NCBI GenBank assembly: GCA_934149305.1
Contig: CAKPEF010000022.1
Span: forward strand, 1 to 19,792
Reading direction: 5' to 3'
Length of the DNA: 19,792 bases
Origin: an uncultured Clostridia bacterium
GTDB lineage: Bacteria; Bacillota; Clostridia; TANB77; UBA1234
In this document: in pieces, positions 7,376 through 15,281 of the stretch
Layout: each line of letters opens with the position of its first letter
Position numbering within the stretch: the stretch's first letter is position 1
Position numbers and translations under genes: made by a program
Notes under the pieces: model-generated
Seen by the model: the letters and a program-made list of their open reading frames with translations, nothing else
Databases searched by the model: none
Told to the model about the DNA's origin: nothing

Positions 7376-9274
7376 TTATTCTACAATTCTTCTTGTAGGG
7401 CCTACACCACTAAAGTAGTTATTGCAGTATTCATCGAATGCTACTTGGTCTTCTTCAGACATATTTTCTCTCATTGCTTCGATGTTTTCTTGAGAAATTG
7501 GATTTCTTACTACATATTCACCATCGATATATTCTATTATATTAACTGCTTTAAATGTTTCTGTCTCTGTAACTTTTGTAAAGTAATCTGTTGCATTATC
7601 CATGAATCTATCCATTTTGCCTTCCATTGTTGGCTCATTTTTATAATCACGGTTATATGTATTCTTTGGCTTTACTGGAATACATTCTGTAATTCTTTCT
7701 ATGTATCTTTCACCTGAATAGGCTTTCTTTAAGTGTACTTCAAAGTTTAATACTCCTACTACCTGTATTTCTGCAACTTTTTCATTGTGGAACATGCCAA
7801 CCTTCAAAAGTGAGTTACGAAGTGAAAGTATTAAGTTTTCGAATGTTTTAGCGTGGTGAGTAAACATTGTGAATTTAGATGCAACCTGTGCCATCTGAAT
7901 CATCCATGCAGCAACTCCATCTGTTGCAACCTCACCTAGGATATTAACGGCACCATCTGTTTTCTTTTGAACATCTAGGCCTTCTTGTCCTGATATTGTT
8001 TCTGTTTCTCTAAGTGTTAATATGTTTCTGTCTGGGTAAACTTTTCTTAAGTGTAACTCGAATGCTGTTTCTTGAACTCTTATGTTTAGAGTTGTATATA
8101 TGTATTTTATCATTGCAAGTAGCATTGTTGTTTTACCACAACCTTGCTCACCTGTAAGTGCTGTAACTCTCGCACCTTTTACTAAGAATTTTAATAAATC
8201 TATTACTGCTTCTTTTCCTGGTTGTCTTATTAAGTTTTCTAGTACTGCGTTTGGTGTATCGAATTTTCTGACGAAGAATGCCCACGATTCTGACATACTT
8301 GGTCTTAAAACAACGACACGGGAACCATCTTTCATTTCATTTATCTTATAACCATTTGTATCAGATAATTGTCCTGGATTATTATATCTATAAATATTTT
8401 GACATACTCTTCTAAGTTCTGCAAATGATCCAAATGAAAGACACGCAAGTCTGATTGATTTACCATGATAGAATATCCATACGCTATCATAAGCTTTTGG
8501 TATTGTTCTTTCGTTTGTTTGTTTGATGTAATCTCCAAGTTGTGCTACTTGGTACATAAAAGATTCTGGAAGACCAGATACACCACCTGAGATACCATCT
8601 ATATTCATATCACGAACTTCATCTACTACACTGTAGCCTTTATAGTTTTGGTATATTCTTTGTGAAAGAATGTTAAGTCTATCTTCAAAAGATAAGTACT
8701 CATATTCTTTTTGGAATATATCATCTATTTCTTCTGGAATTATAACATATGATGCAATTGAAGAACCATAAACTTTTTTTAGCTCATCTAGGTTATATTT
8801 TTTAATCATTTCTCCAAGTGCGTTATATCCATATTGCTGTTTGTACATATACAAAAGTATATCGAATTTATCTTGAGTTGTTAATTTTTCTGGATTATCG
8901 AAATCAATTGCGTTTGTGATATTTACTTGGTTTACTCCATATTCTCTATGAAGCAAATCAAATATCAATTCTTTAACGTATTTTTTATCATTGACATCAC
9001 CATATGTACAACCCTTTAGAGCTTTTTTAAGTTCGTATTTTTTGTTCTTTCTTCTACGCATTTCTTCTTCTGATAAACCTATATCATAAAGGTTTGTACG
9101 AGTAATTTCATCTAGTCTACCTTTGATAAATTGTGTCATTTGTTCTATTGTATATGTACGACCATCTTTGTTTACTCTCAGAACTGCACTAGAATCTGTT
9201 TTTTTGAATAGGTAACCAATAAAAATTAGCAAGCCTATTATTAAAACAAAAATCAAAGCGTAATTTAATAACAT
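7376..9274 (-). CDS. CpaF/TadA-like secretion ATPase with N-terminal membrane anchor
   Basis: 632 residues. The C-terminal half is a type II/IV secretion ATPase: Walker A GEQGCGKTT (about 374-382), a Walker-B-like ILGEVATDG (about 443-451) and a His-box FTHHAKT (about 469-475), in the usual CpaF order. It should hydrolyse ATP to drive pilin assembly through the adjacent TadBC-like platform. Unusually, residues 4-24 form a clear transmembrane helix followed by KK. Classical CpaF/TadA proteins are soluble and held at the membrane by partners. The region at about 30-200 is a lineage-specific helical domain that I do not recognise, and about 250-350 corresponds to the N-terminal domain of the ATPase ring. 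The ribosome binding site is AGAGGTGGAG. It is the third step of the operon order CpaB-CpaE-CpaF-TadBC. Confidence 0.88.
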   Translation of the reverse strand: MLLNYALIFVLIIGLLIFIGYLFKKTDSSAVLRVNKDGRTYTIEQMTQFIKGRLDEITRTNLYDIGLSEEEMRRRKNKKYELKKALKGCTYGDVNDKKYVKELIFDLLHREYGVNQVNITNAIDFDNPEKLTTQDKFDILLYMYKQQYGYNALGEMIKKYNLDELKKVYGSSIASYVIIPEEIDDIFQKEYEYLSFEDRLNILSQRIYQNYKGYSVVDEVRDMNIDGISGGVSGLPESFMYQVAQLGDYIKQTNERTIPKAYDSVWIFYHGKSIRLACLSFGSFAELRRVCQNIYRYNNPGQLSDTNGYKINEMKDGSRVVVLRPSMSESWAFFVRKFDTPNAVLENLIRQPGKEAVIDLLKFLVKGARVTALTGEQGCGKTTMLLAMIKYIYTTLNIRVQETAFELHLRKVYPDRNILTLRETETISGQEGLDVQKKTDGAVNILGEVATDGVAAWMIQMAQVASKFTMFTHHAKTFENLILSLRNSLLKVGMFHNEKVAEIQVVGVLNFEVHLKKAYSGERYIERITECIPVKPKNTYNRDYKNEPTMEGKMDRFMDNATDYFTKVTETETFKAVNIIEYIDGEYVVRNPISQENIEAMRENMSEEDQVAFDEYCNNYFSGVGPTRRIVE

Positions 9275-9304
9275 TTGCTCTCTCCACCTCTCTACAAAAG
9301 TGCT

Positions 9305-10138
9305 TTATCTATCTGTTAATTTCGGCTTAATGCTGTCAACTATTGCATCAACTAATTTTGAAACCTCCGATAAGAAATATCCATTTCTATCTTGAGCGTA
9401 ATCTGCTTTAGCATTTTCTAAAGTAAATTCAAGTGCTCTTCCTTCGTTACAAGCATCAAAGAATTGCGTGTTATATGGAATTGTATAAATTGCTTTCTTG
9501 TAGCCTACCAAATCTCTTGCAATGTTTTTTGCACTATATCTAGAAAATCTATCATACCTGCCTATTACAGGAATAACAGGCTTTTCTTGTAAGATTTTTA
9601 ACGAGTCTAAATCTTTAAAAACCTTTTTAACTATTTGTTTGTTTTGAGATACCGAAAGTACAATCAAATCTGATTTTTGTAATATTTGATTTACTTCAGG
9701 ACTATCAAAGCCTTTATTTAAATCTACTAATACTATATCATAGAATTGGTTTGCGTAATCTAGTATTAGTGGAAACGTCTCTAATATTCTAGCATAAGAA
9801 TCTGAGTCATTTTTAAATGTTCCAAATAGTAATTCTAATCTTCCACCTTTTAATATCGATCTTGCATAGTTTGAAATATTTTCTGGTGTTAATTTATTAC
9901 TTCTAAGTAATCTATCTAATGCATCTATTCCGACATCTGATATATCAAGAGCCCCTTTATTTCCAAGTTTGTCCATATCTATAAAAGCAGATTCAAGTGA
10001 CATATTTGAGTAATGTGTTTGTGTCATAATTGTTTTGTAATGATATTTTGTTGGAAGCATTGCTGCAACAGCAGTTAATGTTGCTGTAGTTGCAAGTTGC
10101 GCAGAATCTACTGTTCCCCAAAAAGATACTATTGGCAT
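9305..10138 (-). CDS. CpaE-like ParA/MinD-superfamily protein, degenerate P-loop
   Basis: 277 residues after a strong AAGGAGG. The fold signature is that of SIMIBI NTPases: an N-terminal strand and turn SFWGTVDSAQ (5-14) where KGGxGKT would be expected, the central FYDIVLVDLNKGFD strand (the Walker-B-like VDL), and ILQKSDLIVLSVSQN. The lysines of the P-loop are absent, so normal ATP hydrolysis is doubtful. CpaE/TadZ proteins localise Tad machinery at the membrane and are often atypical ATPases, which fits the position just before the CpaF-like gene. It is 17 bases downstream of a second, differently degenerate homologue. The pair could form a heterodimer. Confidence 0.75.
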   Translation of the reverse strand: MPIVSFWGTVDSAQLATTATLTAVAAMLPTKYHYKTIMTQTHYSNMSLESAFIDMDKLGNKGALDISDVGIDALDRLLRSNKLTPENISNYARSILKGGRLELLFGTFKNDSDSYARILETFPLILDYANQFYDIVLVDLNKGFDSPEVNQILQKSDLIVLSVSQNKQIVKKVFKDLDSLKILQEKPVIPVIGRYDRFSRYSAKNIARDLVGYKKAIYTIPYNTQFFDACNEGRALEFTLENAKADYAQDRNGYFLSEVSKLVDAIVDSIKPKLTDR

Positions 10139-10155
10139 TTTATATCTCCTCCTTA

Positions 10156-10890
10156 TTAAAATCTAGCACTCTTTTCTATATTTTTAACTACTTTTTTAAC
10201 TGAAGATTCATCCTCGCCAGTTATTATTTTTGCCATTTTTACAAGCCCATCTTTATATTGTCTAGTCAAAAATCTCAAATCTAATTTTGCCGCATATTGA
10301 TTTTGAATATTAACTGCCCAGTCACCTCCTGCATATGGCAAGCTTATTGTTGTTTGCCATGTAAGTGGTAAATTGTCAGATAATTTTTCTATATATTTTG
10401 TATCTGCTGAGTTTATCTCACTAAAGCATACTATCTTTTCAACCGGTAAGCTTCCTTCAGGATCTGCTCTTCTCTTAGCTGCACAAATAAATCTTAACAA
10501 TTCTAAGCCTTTTAAAATGTCGTATTTATCATATGATGATACAAAAAATACATTATTTGCACTTTTTAAATCGTACTCATCTATCATTTCTTCAACATCT
10601 GTATTTACTAGTATATAATCATATTCGTTAAAGTCTTCGCCCTTAGATAGTAGGTATTTTTTTAACTCTAGCATATTGCTAAAACCAATAGCCACATCTA
10701 CTCCATCATATTGCACTACATATTGAGTTTGGCTTTCGGTTCCCAATATAGTGGGAACCGTATACCTTGCTTTTTGTGTAACAGTAGCATCTACTACTAT
10801 AACTTTTTTTCTGTATTCACTTATTATTTTTCCAACATATTCAACTATTTCAAGACTATTAGTTTTTCCAATAAAACCAATACATTTCAT
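10156..10890 (-). CDS. second CpaE-like ParA/MinD-superfamily protein, degenerate P-loop
   Basis: 244 residues after GAGGAGG. The N-terminus MKCIGFIGKTNSLEIVEYV has GKT but lacks the preceding glycine-rich loop. It is followed by KKVIVVDATV (about 28-37), matching the first half of ParA/MinD folds, then YDYILVNTDVEE and NNVFFVSSYDKYD. I infer a MinD-like fold acting in placement or assembly control of the pilus-like machine, by analogy with CpaE/TadZ. It is shorter than its downstream neighbour, which lies 17 bases away, and not an obvious recent duplicate of it. It could alternatively be a CpaE receiver-domain remnant or a regulatory partner. Confidence 0.65.
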   Translation of the reverse strand: MKCIGFIGKTNSLEIVEYVGKIISEYRKKVIVVDATVTQKARYTVPTILGTESQTQYVVQYDGVDVAIGFSNMLELKKYLLSKGEDFNEYDYILVNTDVEEMIDEYDLKSANNVFFVSSYDKYDILKGLELLRFICAAKRRADPEGSLPVEKIVCFSEINSADTKYIEKLSDNLPLTWQTTISLPYAGGDWAVNIQNQYAAKLDLRFLTRQYKDGLVKMAKIITGEDESSVKKVVKNIEKSARF

Positions 10891-10912
10891 TTGCTCTCCT
10901 CCTCAATAGTTA

Positions 10913-12223
10913 TTATTCTTCACTTGAACTACTGCTTGCAAGTACTAATGCTTGTAAATATTTCTTTCTTTCAGCTTTTTGTACTTCAATTTCTTTGTTT
11001 ATTCCTTCTTGTATCTTTGAAAGTGCTTCTTGAGCTTCTAAATCTCCATACTCGTTATATCTATATAGCGGTAAATCAAACAATTCTGATCTTTGTTTAA
11101 CAATTTCTTCTAAGTTGTATTTTTCTTTTATTGTCTCTAAGATATTCGGATTTGATTTTATTAAGTTTGCTATATTAGCTTTTACAGGGTATGTGTTTAC
11201 CATGTCTCTTCTTGTTGCAACTAATTTATCATTATATAGTTTTTGTAATTCTTGATCATTTTCATCAATAGCTTTTTTGATTTCTTTAACTTGTTTAACT
11301 TCCAAGCCCATTCTTGTAGCAATTTCTGCAAGTGTTATATCGGCTTCAGTTACTTTTATTGTTTCTTTTCCGCCAAGTGCTCCAGTTATCAAATCGATTG
11401 TTGAGCCACTTGATGTTTCTATATGATATTTTTCTTTATATGCAGTTGGATCTGCATCAGCTTCTGCTTGTCTTTCTTCTACTAAAGCTTTTAATGCTTC
11501 TTTATATGCTTCTATTAAATTAACTCTTTTATATGTATATAATTGTGCTGATGGATCAACATATTTTGTTGCATATATTTTAAAACCATCACCCATGTAT
11601 GATTCTAATATTGCAGCTGTTGTTCTAAGTATTTCTTCTTCTGTCAATTGTAAATACATTGTATTTGAATCTGTAGATTTTCCAATATCTTTTACTTCTT
11701 TTCCAGATACTACGATGTAATTTTCTCCACTAGGCATTGTTATTCTTATATCTACATAATCGCCACTATTCAAATCACTCGGTAATAATATTGAATTAAA
11801 TTCTTGAAATCTTTGGTCGATTGTAAGCTCTCTTTCATCTTCAGTAACTAACATTGAACTTGCAACTATTGTTTTTTCTTCAGCATTAATTCTAACTCTT
11901 CTACCAATCAATGTATCAACATCAAGCACGCTATTTACATTCTTTGAATTGATATTCTTTTTGTCTGTGTATGAATCTTTTGGTGCGCTTTCTTCTTTTA
12001 TTTTTGCCAGTTTAAGATCTCCTTTTGTTATTATTTCTCCTGCTGTAAGACTATTTGCGAAAACATATCTTTCAACTGTAGCTGTTTCAACTCTAAGTCT
12101 AGCCATTTCTTCTTCTACGCCCTTTTTATACTTCATAAACATAAACGATCCAACTACTACTGGAATAATGAACGCTATTACTCCCGCTGTAATTACCTTT
12201 TTCTTTGTTGGTCCCATCATCAT
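10913..12223 (-). CDS. CpaB/RcpC-like SAF-domain pilus assembly protein
   Basis: 436 residues, first gene of the operon, with AGGAGAGG 7 bases before the first of three ATG codons. It has a short cytoplasmic N-terminus, a membrane helix (about 10-30) and then an extracellular SAF domain (about 50-125: FANSLTAGEIITKGDLKLAKI and later LIGRRVRINAEEKTIVASSML). An RcpC-like segment follows (LPSDLNSGDYVDIRI, about 148-165). The C-terminal 200 residues are charged and helical (repeated Lys/Glu) and are an extension absent from classical CpaB. In diderms CpaB/RcpC works with the outer-membrane secretin. Here no secretin is present, consistent with a monoderm cell, so it may guide the filament through the wall. 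Confidence 0.85.
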   Translation of the reverse strand: MMMGPTKKKVITAGVIAFIIPVVVGSFMFMKYKKGVEEEMARLRVETATVERYVFANSLTAGEIITKGDLKLAKIKEESAPKDSYTDKKNINSKNVNSVLDVDTLIGRRVRINAEEKTIVASSMLVTEDERELTIDQRFQEFNSILLPSDLNSGDYVDIRITMPSGENYIVVSGKEVKDIGKSTDSNTMYLQLTEEEILRTTAAILESYMGDGFKIYATKYVDPSAQLYTYKRVNLIEAYKEALKALVEERQAEADADPTAYKEKYHIETSSGSTIDLITGALGGKETIKVTEADITLAEIATRMGLEVKQVKEIKKAIDENDQELQKLYNDKLVATRRDMVNTYPVKANIANLIKSNPNILETIKEKYNLEEIVKQRSELFDLPLYRYNEYGDLEAQEALSKIQEGINKEIEVQKAERKKYLQALVLASSSSSEE

Positions 12224-12266
12224 ATAAAATCCTCTCCTCTTCTATACAATCTTTCACTTATTTTAA

Positions 12267-12295
12267 AGTTTAGCATACGCACCCTCCCAATTCAA
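12267..12295 (-). promoter_or_regulatory. candidate sigma-A promoter of the pilus-like operon
   Basis: On the minus strand TTGAAT (12295-12290) and TAAACT (12272-12267) are 17 bp apart, about 45 bases before the first start codon. The match is moderate, and the spacer is unusually G-rich for this genome (GGGAGGG). Other -10-like sequences nearby (TATAGA) cannot be excluded. Confidence 0.35.
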
Positions 12296-12369
12296 CAAAG
12301 TGCGACATATTTAATAAAAATGTAACAAAGCTGTAATCGTTTTGTAATATTTTTTATCATATTATATTA

Positions 12370-12398
12370 TTGCATTTTGTAACTATAAATGATACAAT
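12370..12398 (+). promoter_or_regulatory. sigma-A promoter for the DUF4282-like gene
   Basis: TTGCAT (12370-12375), a 17-bp spacer and TACAAT (12393-12398) lie just upstream of the strong ribosome binding site AAAGGGGGG and the ATG at 12427. Spacing and hexamers are close to consensus. Confidence 0.7.
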
Positions 12399-12426
12399 TT
12401 GTTTTATTGAAAGGGGGGATTTTGAA

Positions 12427-12852
12427 ATGCCATATTATGAGTATTCATCACATGCTGATGGTTTTGGAATTTGGATGATAATTTCAGCAGTACTTGCTAT
12501 ATGTGGAGCGATCGCATTGCACTTTACTTTTCTTAGCAAATCAAAAGATGGTAAATTTAAAAAGTTTTGGGGTTGGATGTATGATTTCTTAACATTCAAA
12601 AAAATGTTGATAGAAAACATTCTTAAAATCTTTTATCTTATCTGCGCATTGTTTATAACTTTATTATCATTTGGTTTTATCGGTCAAAGCTTTTTATTAT
12701 TTTTAGCTGTTTTAGTAGGAGGAAACCTTGTTACTAGAATTACTTATGAATTTAGCTTGATTTTATTGTTAATCTGCAGAAATACTACAGAAATAAATTC
12801 AAAACTTTCAAATGATAAAGCTAAGGAAAATGTTACAGAAGAAATTAAATAA
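12427..12852 (+). CDS. small integral membrane protein, DUF4282-like
   Basis: 141 residues. I chose the ATG at 12427 because AAAGGGGGGAT lies 6 bases before it. An upstream in-frame ATG at 12370 lies inside the promoter. Hydrophobic helices lie at about 14-36, 63-83 and 86-117, with a positively charged loop (SKSKDGKFKKFWGWMYDFLTFKK) between the first and second. The FDFLTF-like motif, the paired helices, and the end RITYEFSLILLLICRNTTEI resemble the DUF4282 family of small bacterial membrane proteins, whose role is unknown. It is a single gene with its own promoter and terminator, divergent from the pilus-like operon. No functional link to that operon is evident beyond adjacency. Confidence 0.75.
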   Translation: MPYYEYSSHADGFGIWMIISAVLAICGAIALHFTFLSKSKDGKFKKFWGWMYDFLTFKKMLIENILKIFYLICALFITLLSFGFIGQSFLLFLAVLVGGNLVTRITYEFSLILLLICRNTTEINSKLSNDKAKENVTEEIK

Positions 12853-12866
12853 GAAAGAAAAAAATG

Positions 12867-12908
12867 AGCACAAACTATTAAAAGAATTTAATAATTTGTG
12901 CTTTTTTA
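12867..12908. terminator. bidirectional rho-independent terminator
   Basis: AGCACAAA-C-TATTAAA pairs with TTTAATA-A-TTTGTGCT around an AGAA loop, with one C/A mismatch. T6 follows on the + strand (12902-12907), and a T-rich stretch follows on the minus strand (complement of 12856-12866). It separates the convergent DUF4282-like and carboxypeptidase genes. Confidence 0.92.
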
Positions 12909-12913
12909 TTATT

Positions 12914-14161
12914 TTATATAAAATTAAATTTAAAATTTTCTATTTCTTTTCTCTTCCGAAGGTTATACGAAAATTTTAAAAGTTCGTTTAGATAATTTCC
13001 AAAATTTTTTCTTTTTACTTCTTGATTTACAACTAAGTCTTCGCTTTTTATTAGTTCATCATTTAGATAGCAATTTAGCACGCCAACTTTTGCTCTATAT
13101 TCAAGAGGTGCTGATATATTATCGATATATATAATTTCTGTTCTTATATTTTTTTCATCACCTTTTTTCATAAGTGCAGAAACTTGGTTTTGTACAATTA
13201 CTTCTACCTCTTCTAAATTTGATTTTTCTATTTTTATTTTTTCTACAACATTTTCCTTTGGCATTATTTCTTTACATGCAAAATTTGCAAAACCATAATC
13301 TAATACTTTTCTGGCATCATCAAATCTATTTGCACCTGATGATGCATGCACTACTACTCCTATTAGTTTTAGATTGTTTCTTGTTGCTGTAGCAGACAAG
13401 TTAAAACCCGCAAGTGATGTTGAACCTGTTTTTAGCCCTGTGCACCCATCATAAAATCTTACTAATTTATTTGTATTTACAAGTTGTGATTTTCCATCTC
13501 GAAGCGTATCCATCCATATTGTCGTATACTCATGTATTTTGGGATGATTTTTACTAAGTTCCCTACTCATTACTGCAATGTCATGTGCCGATGTTAAGTG
13601 ACCATCTTCATCTATCCCGTGAGAGTTTTTAAATGTTGTGTCGTTCATTCCTAGTTCTTTAGCTCTTTCATTCATCTTTGCTACAAATGCTTCTTCACTT
13701 CCACCTATGTATTCTGCCATTGCTACAGTACAATCGTTAGCAGAAACAACACATATTGCTTTTATCATCTCGTTTACTGTTAATCTTTCTGTTTCATTTA
13801 ACCATATTTGTGAACCACCCATTTTTCTAGCCTTTTCACTGCATGGCACCCTATCATCTAACTTTATCTCTCCCCTATCTATTGCCTCCATTATTAAAAG
13901 AAGTGTCATAACCTTTGTTACGCTTGCAGGTCTTAATTTCTCATGCTCGTTTTTTGAATATAATATTGTTCCCGAATCTTCTTCTATTAGTATTGCAGCC
14001 TCCGAATTCAAGTCTAAAGTTACTGTATTTTTAATTTGAGCAGATGTCTCTAATGCATTAGACCAAACTGGTATGCTATCATATTTCATGGCACTTGCTA
14101 TCGCTACACATGGTATTTCTAAAAGTATTAAACTTATTATTAGACATATATATTTTTTCAT
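12914..14161 (-). CDS. D-alanyl-D-alanine carboxypeptidase (penicillin-binding protein, peptidase S11)
   Basis: 415 residues. It has a signal peptide (about 1-23, cleavage near AIASA) and then the S11 catalytic domain with all three active-site motifs: S80-V-T-K83, S140-A-N142 and K244-T-G246. These enzymes remove the terminal D-Ala of peptidoglycan pentapeptides outside the membrane and bind beta-lactams. A C-terminal beta domain (about 290-380) and a terminal region with LRKRKEIENFKFNFI follow, matching the DacA/DacF layout. The very end is basic but not strongly amphipathic. The start ATG follows AGGAGGT with an 8-base gap. That ribosome binding site is buried in an inverted repeat described separately. 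Which paralogue it is (vegetative DacA or sporulation DacF/DacB) cannot be decided. Confidence 0.95.
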   Translation of the reverse strand: MKKYICLIISLILLEIPCVAIASAMKYDSIPVWSNALETSAQIKNTVTLDLNSEAAILIEEDSGTILYSKNEHEKLRPASVTKVMTLLLIMEAIDRGEIKLDDRVPCSEKARKMGGSQIWLNETERLTVNEMIKAICVVSANDCTVAMAEYIGGSEEAFVAKMNERAKELGMNDTTFKNSHGIDEDGHLTSAHDIAVMSRELSKNHPKIHEYTTIWMDTLRDGKSQLVNTNKLVRFYDGCTGLKTGSTSLAGFNLSATATRNNLKLIGVVVHASSGANRFDDARKVLDYGFANFACKEIMPKENVVEKIKIEKSNLEEVEVIVQNQVSALMKKGDEKNIRTEIIYIDNISAPLEYRAKVGVLNCYLNDELIKSEDLVVNQEVKRKNFGNYLNELLKFSYNLRKRKEIENFKFNFI

Positions 14162-14166
14162 AAAAT

Positions 14167-14205
14167 TTTACCTCCTATGGTATTTATATTTTCATAGGAG
14201 GTAAA
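14167..14205 (-). promoter_or_regulatory. 13-bp inverted repeat containing the Shine-Dalgarno of the carboxypeptidase gene
   Basis: TTTACCTCCTATG (14167-14179) and CATAGGAGGTAAA (14193-14205) are perfect inverted copies around a 13-base loop. In the minus-strand RNA the 3' arm is the AGGAGGT ribosome binding site and the 5' arm is its exact complement. A TATAAT sequence on the minus strand (14210-14205) touches the outer edge. If that is the gene's own -10 box, transcripts would start inside the 5' arm and free the site, whereas readthrough RNA from the ABC operon would keep it hidden. It could instead be a DNA operator. Confidence 0.7.
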
Positions 14206-14223
14206 TTATACATTGTTATTTTT

Positions 14224-14259
14224 ACAAAAATAGAGGCAACCTTTAACAGATTGCCTCTA
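14224..14259 (-). terminator. rho-independent terminator of the ABC transporter operon
   Basis: TAGAGGCAA (14231-14239) and TTGCCTCTA (14251-14259) form a perfect 9-bp stem, followed on the minus strand by TTTTT (complement of 14226-14230). It lies 5 bases after the stop codon of the substrate-binding gene. Confidence 0.9.
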
Positions 14260-14264
14260 CACTT

Positions 14265-15257
14265 TTATCTTACACTTGCTTTTTTAGCATAAGTGTTATT
14301 TACCACCTTGCTAAACGGTGCTTCCTCTTTTAGTTCACCAGCAAGTTTCATCACTTCTTGAAGTTTGCTAAAAGACTTTTCTTGCATTTCGGGAGTTTTG
14401 TTCCAAGCATCTATGCTCTTGTAACGCTCCACGACAGCTTCGAGTATTTCAAGCTCTGTGTCAGGAAATGATGACGATAATGCATTTGCGACTTCTTTTG
14501 CTGTATGTGTGTCAACCCAAACCTGACCCTCATATATTGCATCTGTGAAATCCTGAATCAGTTTTTCATTTTTGGCAATATAACTTTTTTTAGCAAAGTA
14601 GGCCGTGTAAGGAATTTCACCTGCAGCTTCTCCGACAGAAGCGACAATGTAACCTTTGCCTTCTTTTTCAATGGCAGTTGCTGTAGGTTCGAAGATTGTT
14701 ACATAATCGCCTGTGCCACCTAAAAATGCTGCAGTCATAGCGTCAAAGCTGATACTGTTGTCAAAGTTTAAGTCAGTTGAAGTGTCTAGACCATTTTGCT
14801 TTATGACATACTCAAGAGCCATATAAGGAACTCCTCCTTTTCTGCCCGGCAAAATATGTTTGTCTTTCAGTTTAGTCCATTCAAAGTTTTCATCCTTTTC
14901 TCGACCAACCAAAAATGAACCATCGCGTTTGGTAAGCTGTGCAAAGACTTCGGGATAATCTTCTTTTCCTTGCAGATACACATAGATTGCTGCTTCTGGT
15001 CCGGCAAAGCCTATGTCTACCTGGTTTGCAAGTACTGCTGTCATTACTTTGTCTGCTCCGCCACCATTGTAGAGTTCGAGCTCTATCCCCCGTTTTTCAA
15101 AAAAACCGAGGTTTATTGCTACATACTGTGGTGCGTAAAATACAGAGTGAGTAACTTCGCTTACAACAACTTTCTTCGTTTTATTCGAAGAACAGCCAGT
15201 AAGCATGCAGGCGATGATGAGAATCACCACGATGAGAAGCGTGAGAAGTTTTTTCAT
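14265..15257 (-). CDS. ABC transporter substrate-binding lipoprotein, NitT/TauT (NMT1/THI5-like) type
   Basis: 330 residues. The lipobox LTGC (Cys22) predicts lipid anchoring outside the membrane. The mature protein opens with a strand and APQYVAINLGFFEKRGIELEL, the hallmark of the SsuA/TauA/ThiY fold, followed by GGADKVMTAVLANQVDIGFAGPEA, which lines the ligand cleft. Relatives bind sulfonates, nitrate, thiamine precursors or riboflavin. The specificity here cannot be read from sequence, and no riboswitch is visible upstream. The gene is last in a three-gene operon, 24 bases after the permease. Sample 60-base lines contain about 40-47 percent G+C (counted by eye), against about 32 percent in the pilus operon and 22 percent in the KilA-N gene, suggesting acquisition from another genome. 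Confidence 0.92.
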   Translation of the reverse strand: MKKLLTLLIVVILIIACMLTGCSSNKTKKVVVSEVTHSVFYAPQYVAINLGFFEKRGIELELYNGGGADKVMTAVLANQVDIGFAGPEAAIYVYLQGKEDYPEVFAQLTKRDGSFLVGREKDENFEWTKLKDKHILPGRKGGVPYMALEYVIKQNGLDTSTDLNFDNSISFDAMTAAFLGGTGDYVTIFEPTATAIEKEGKGYIVASVGEAAGEIPYTAYFAKKSYIAKNEKLIQDFTDAIYEGQVWVDTHTAKEVANALSSSFPDTELEILEAVVERYKSIDAWNKTPEMQEKSFSKLQEVMKLAGELKEEAPFSKVVNNTYAKKASVR

Positions 15258-15281
15258 TTTTCTTTCCTCCGTTTAAGTTTA

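Noticed and set aside
7250..7717. Plus-strand open frame of 155 codons inside the ATPase/platform region
   Set aside because: It is antisense to two well-supported genes, is rich in Phe/Tyr/Ile/Cys as AT-rich shadows are, and has no ribosome binding site.
1258..12223. Operon as a natural competence (ComG) or type II secretion system
   Set aside because: The presence of SAF/CpaB-like and CpaE-like proteins and the CpaF-type ATPase favours a Tad-like system; no ComGC-type N-terminal motif is seen.
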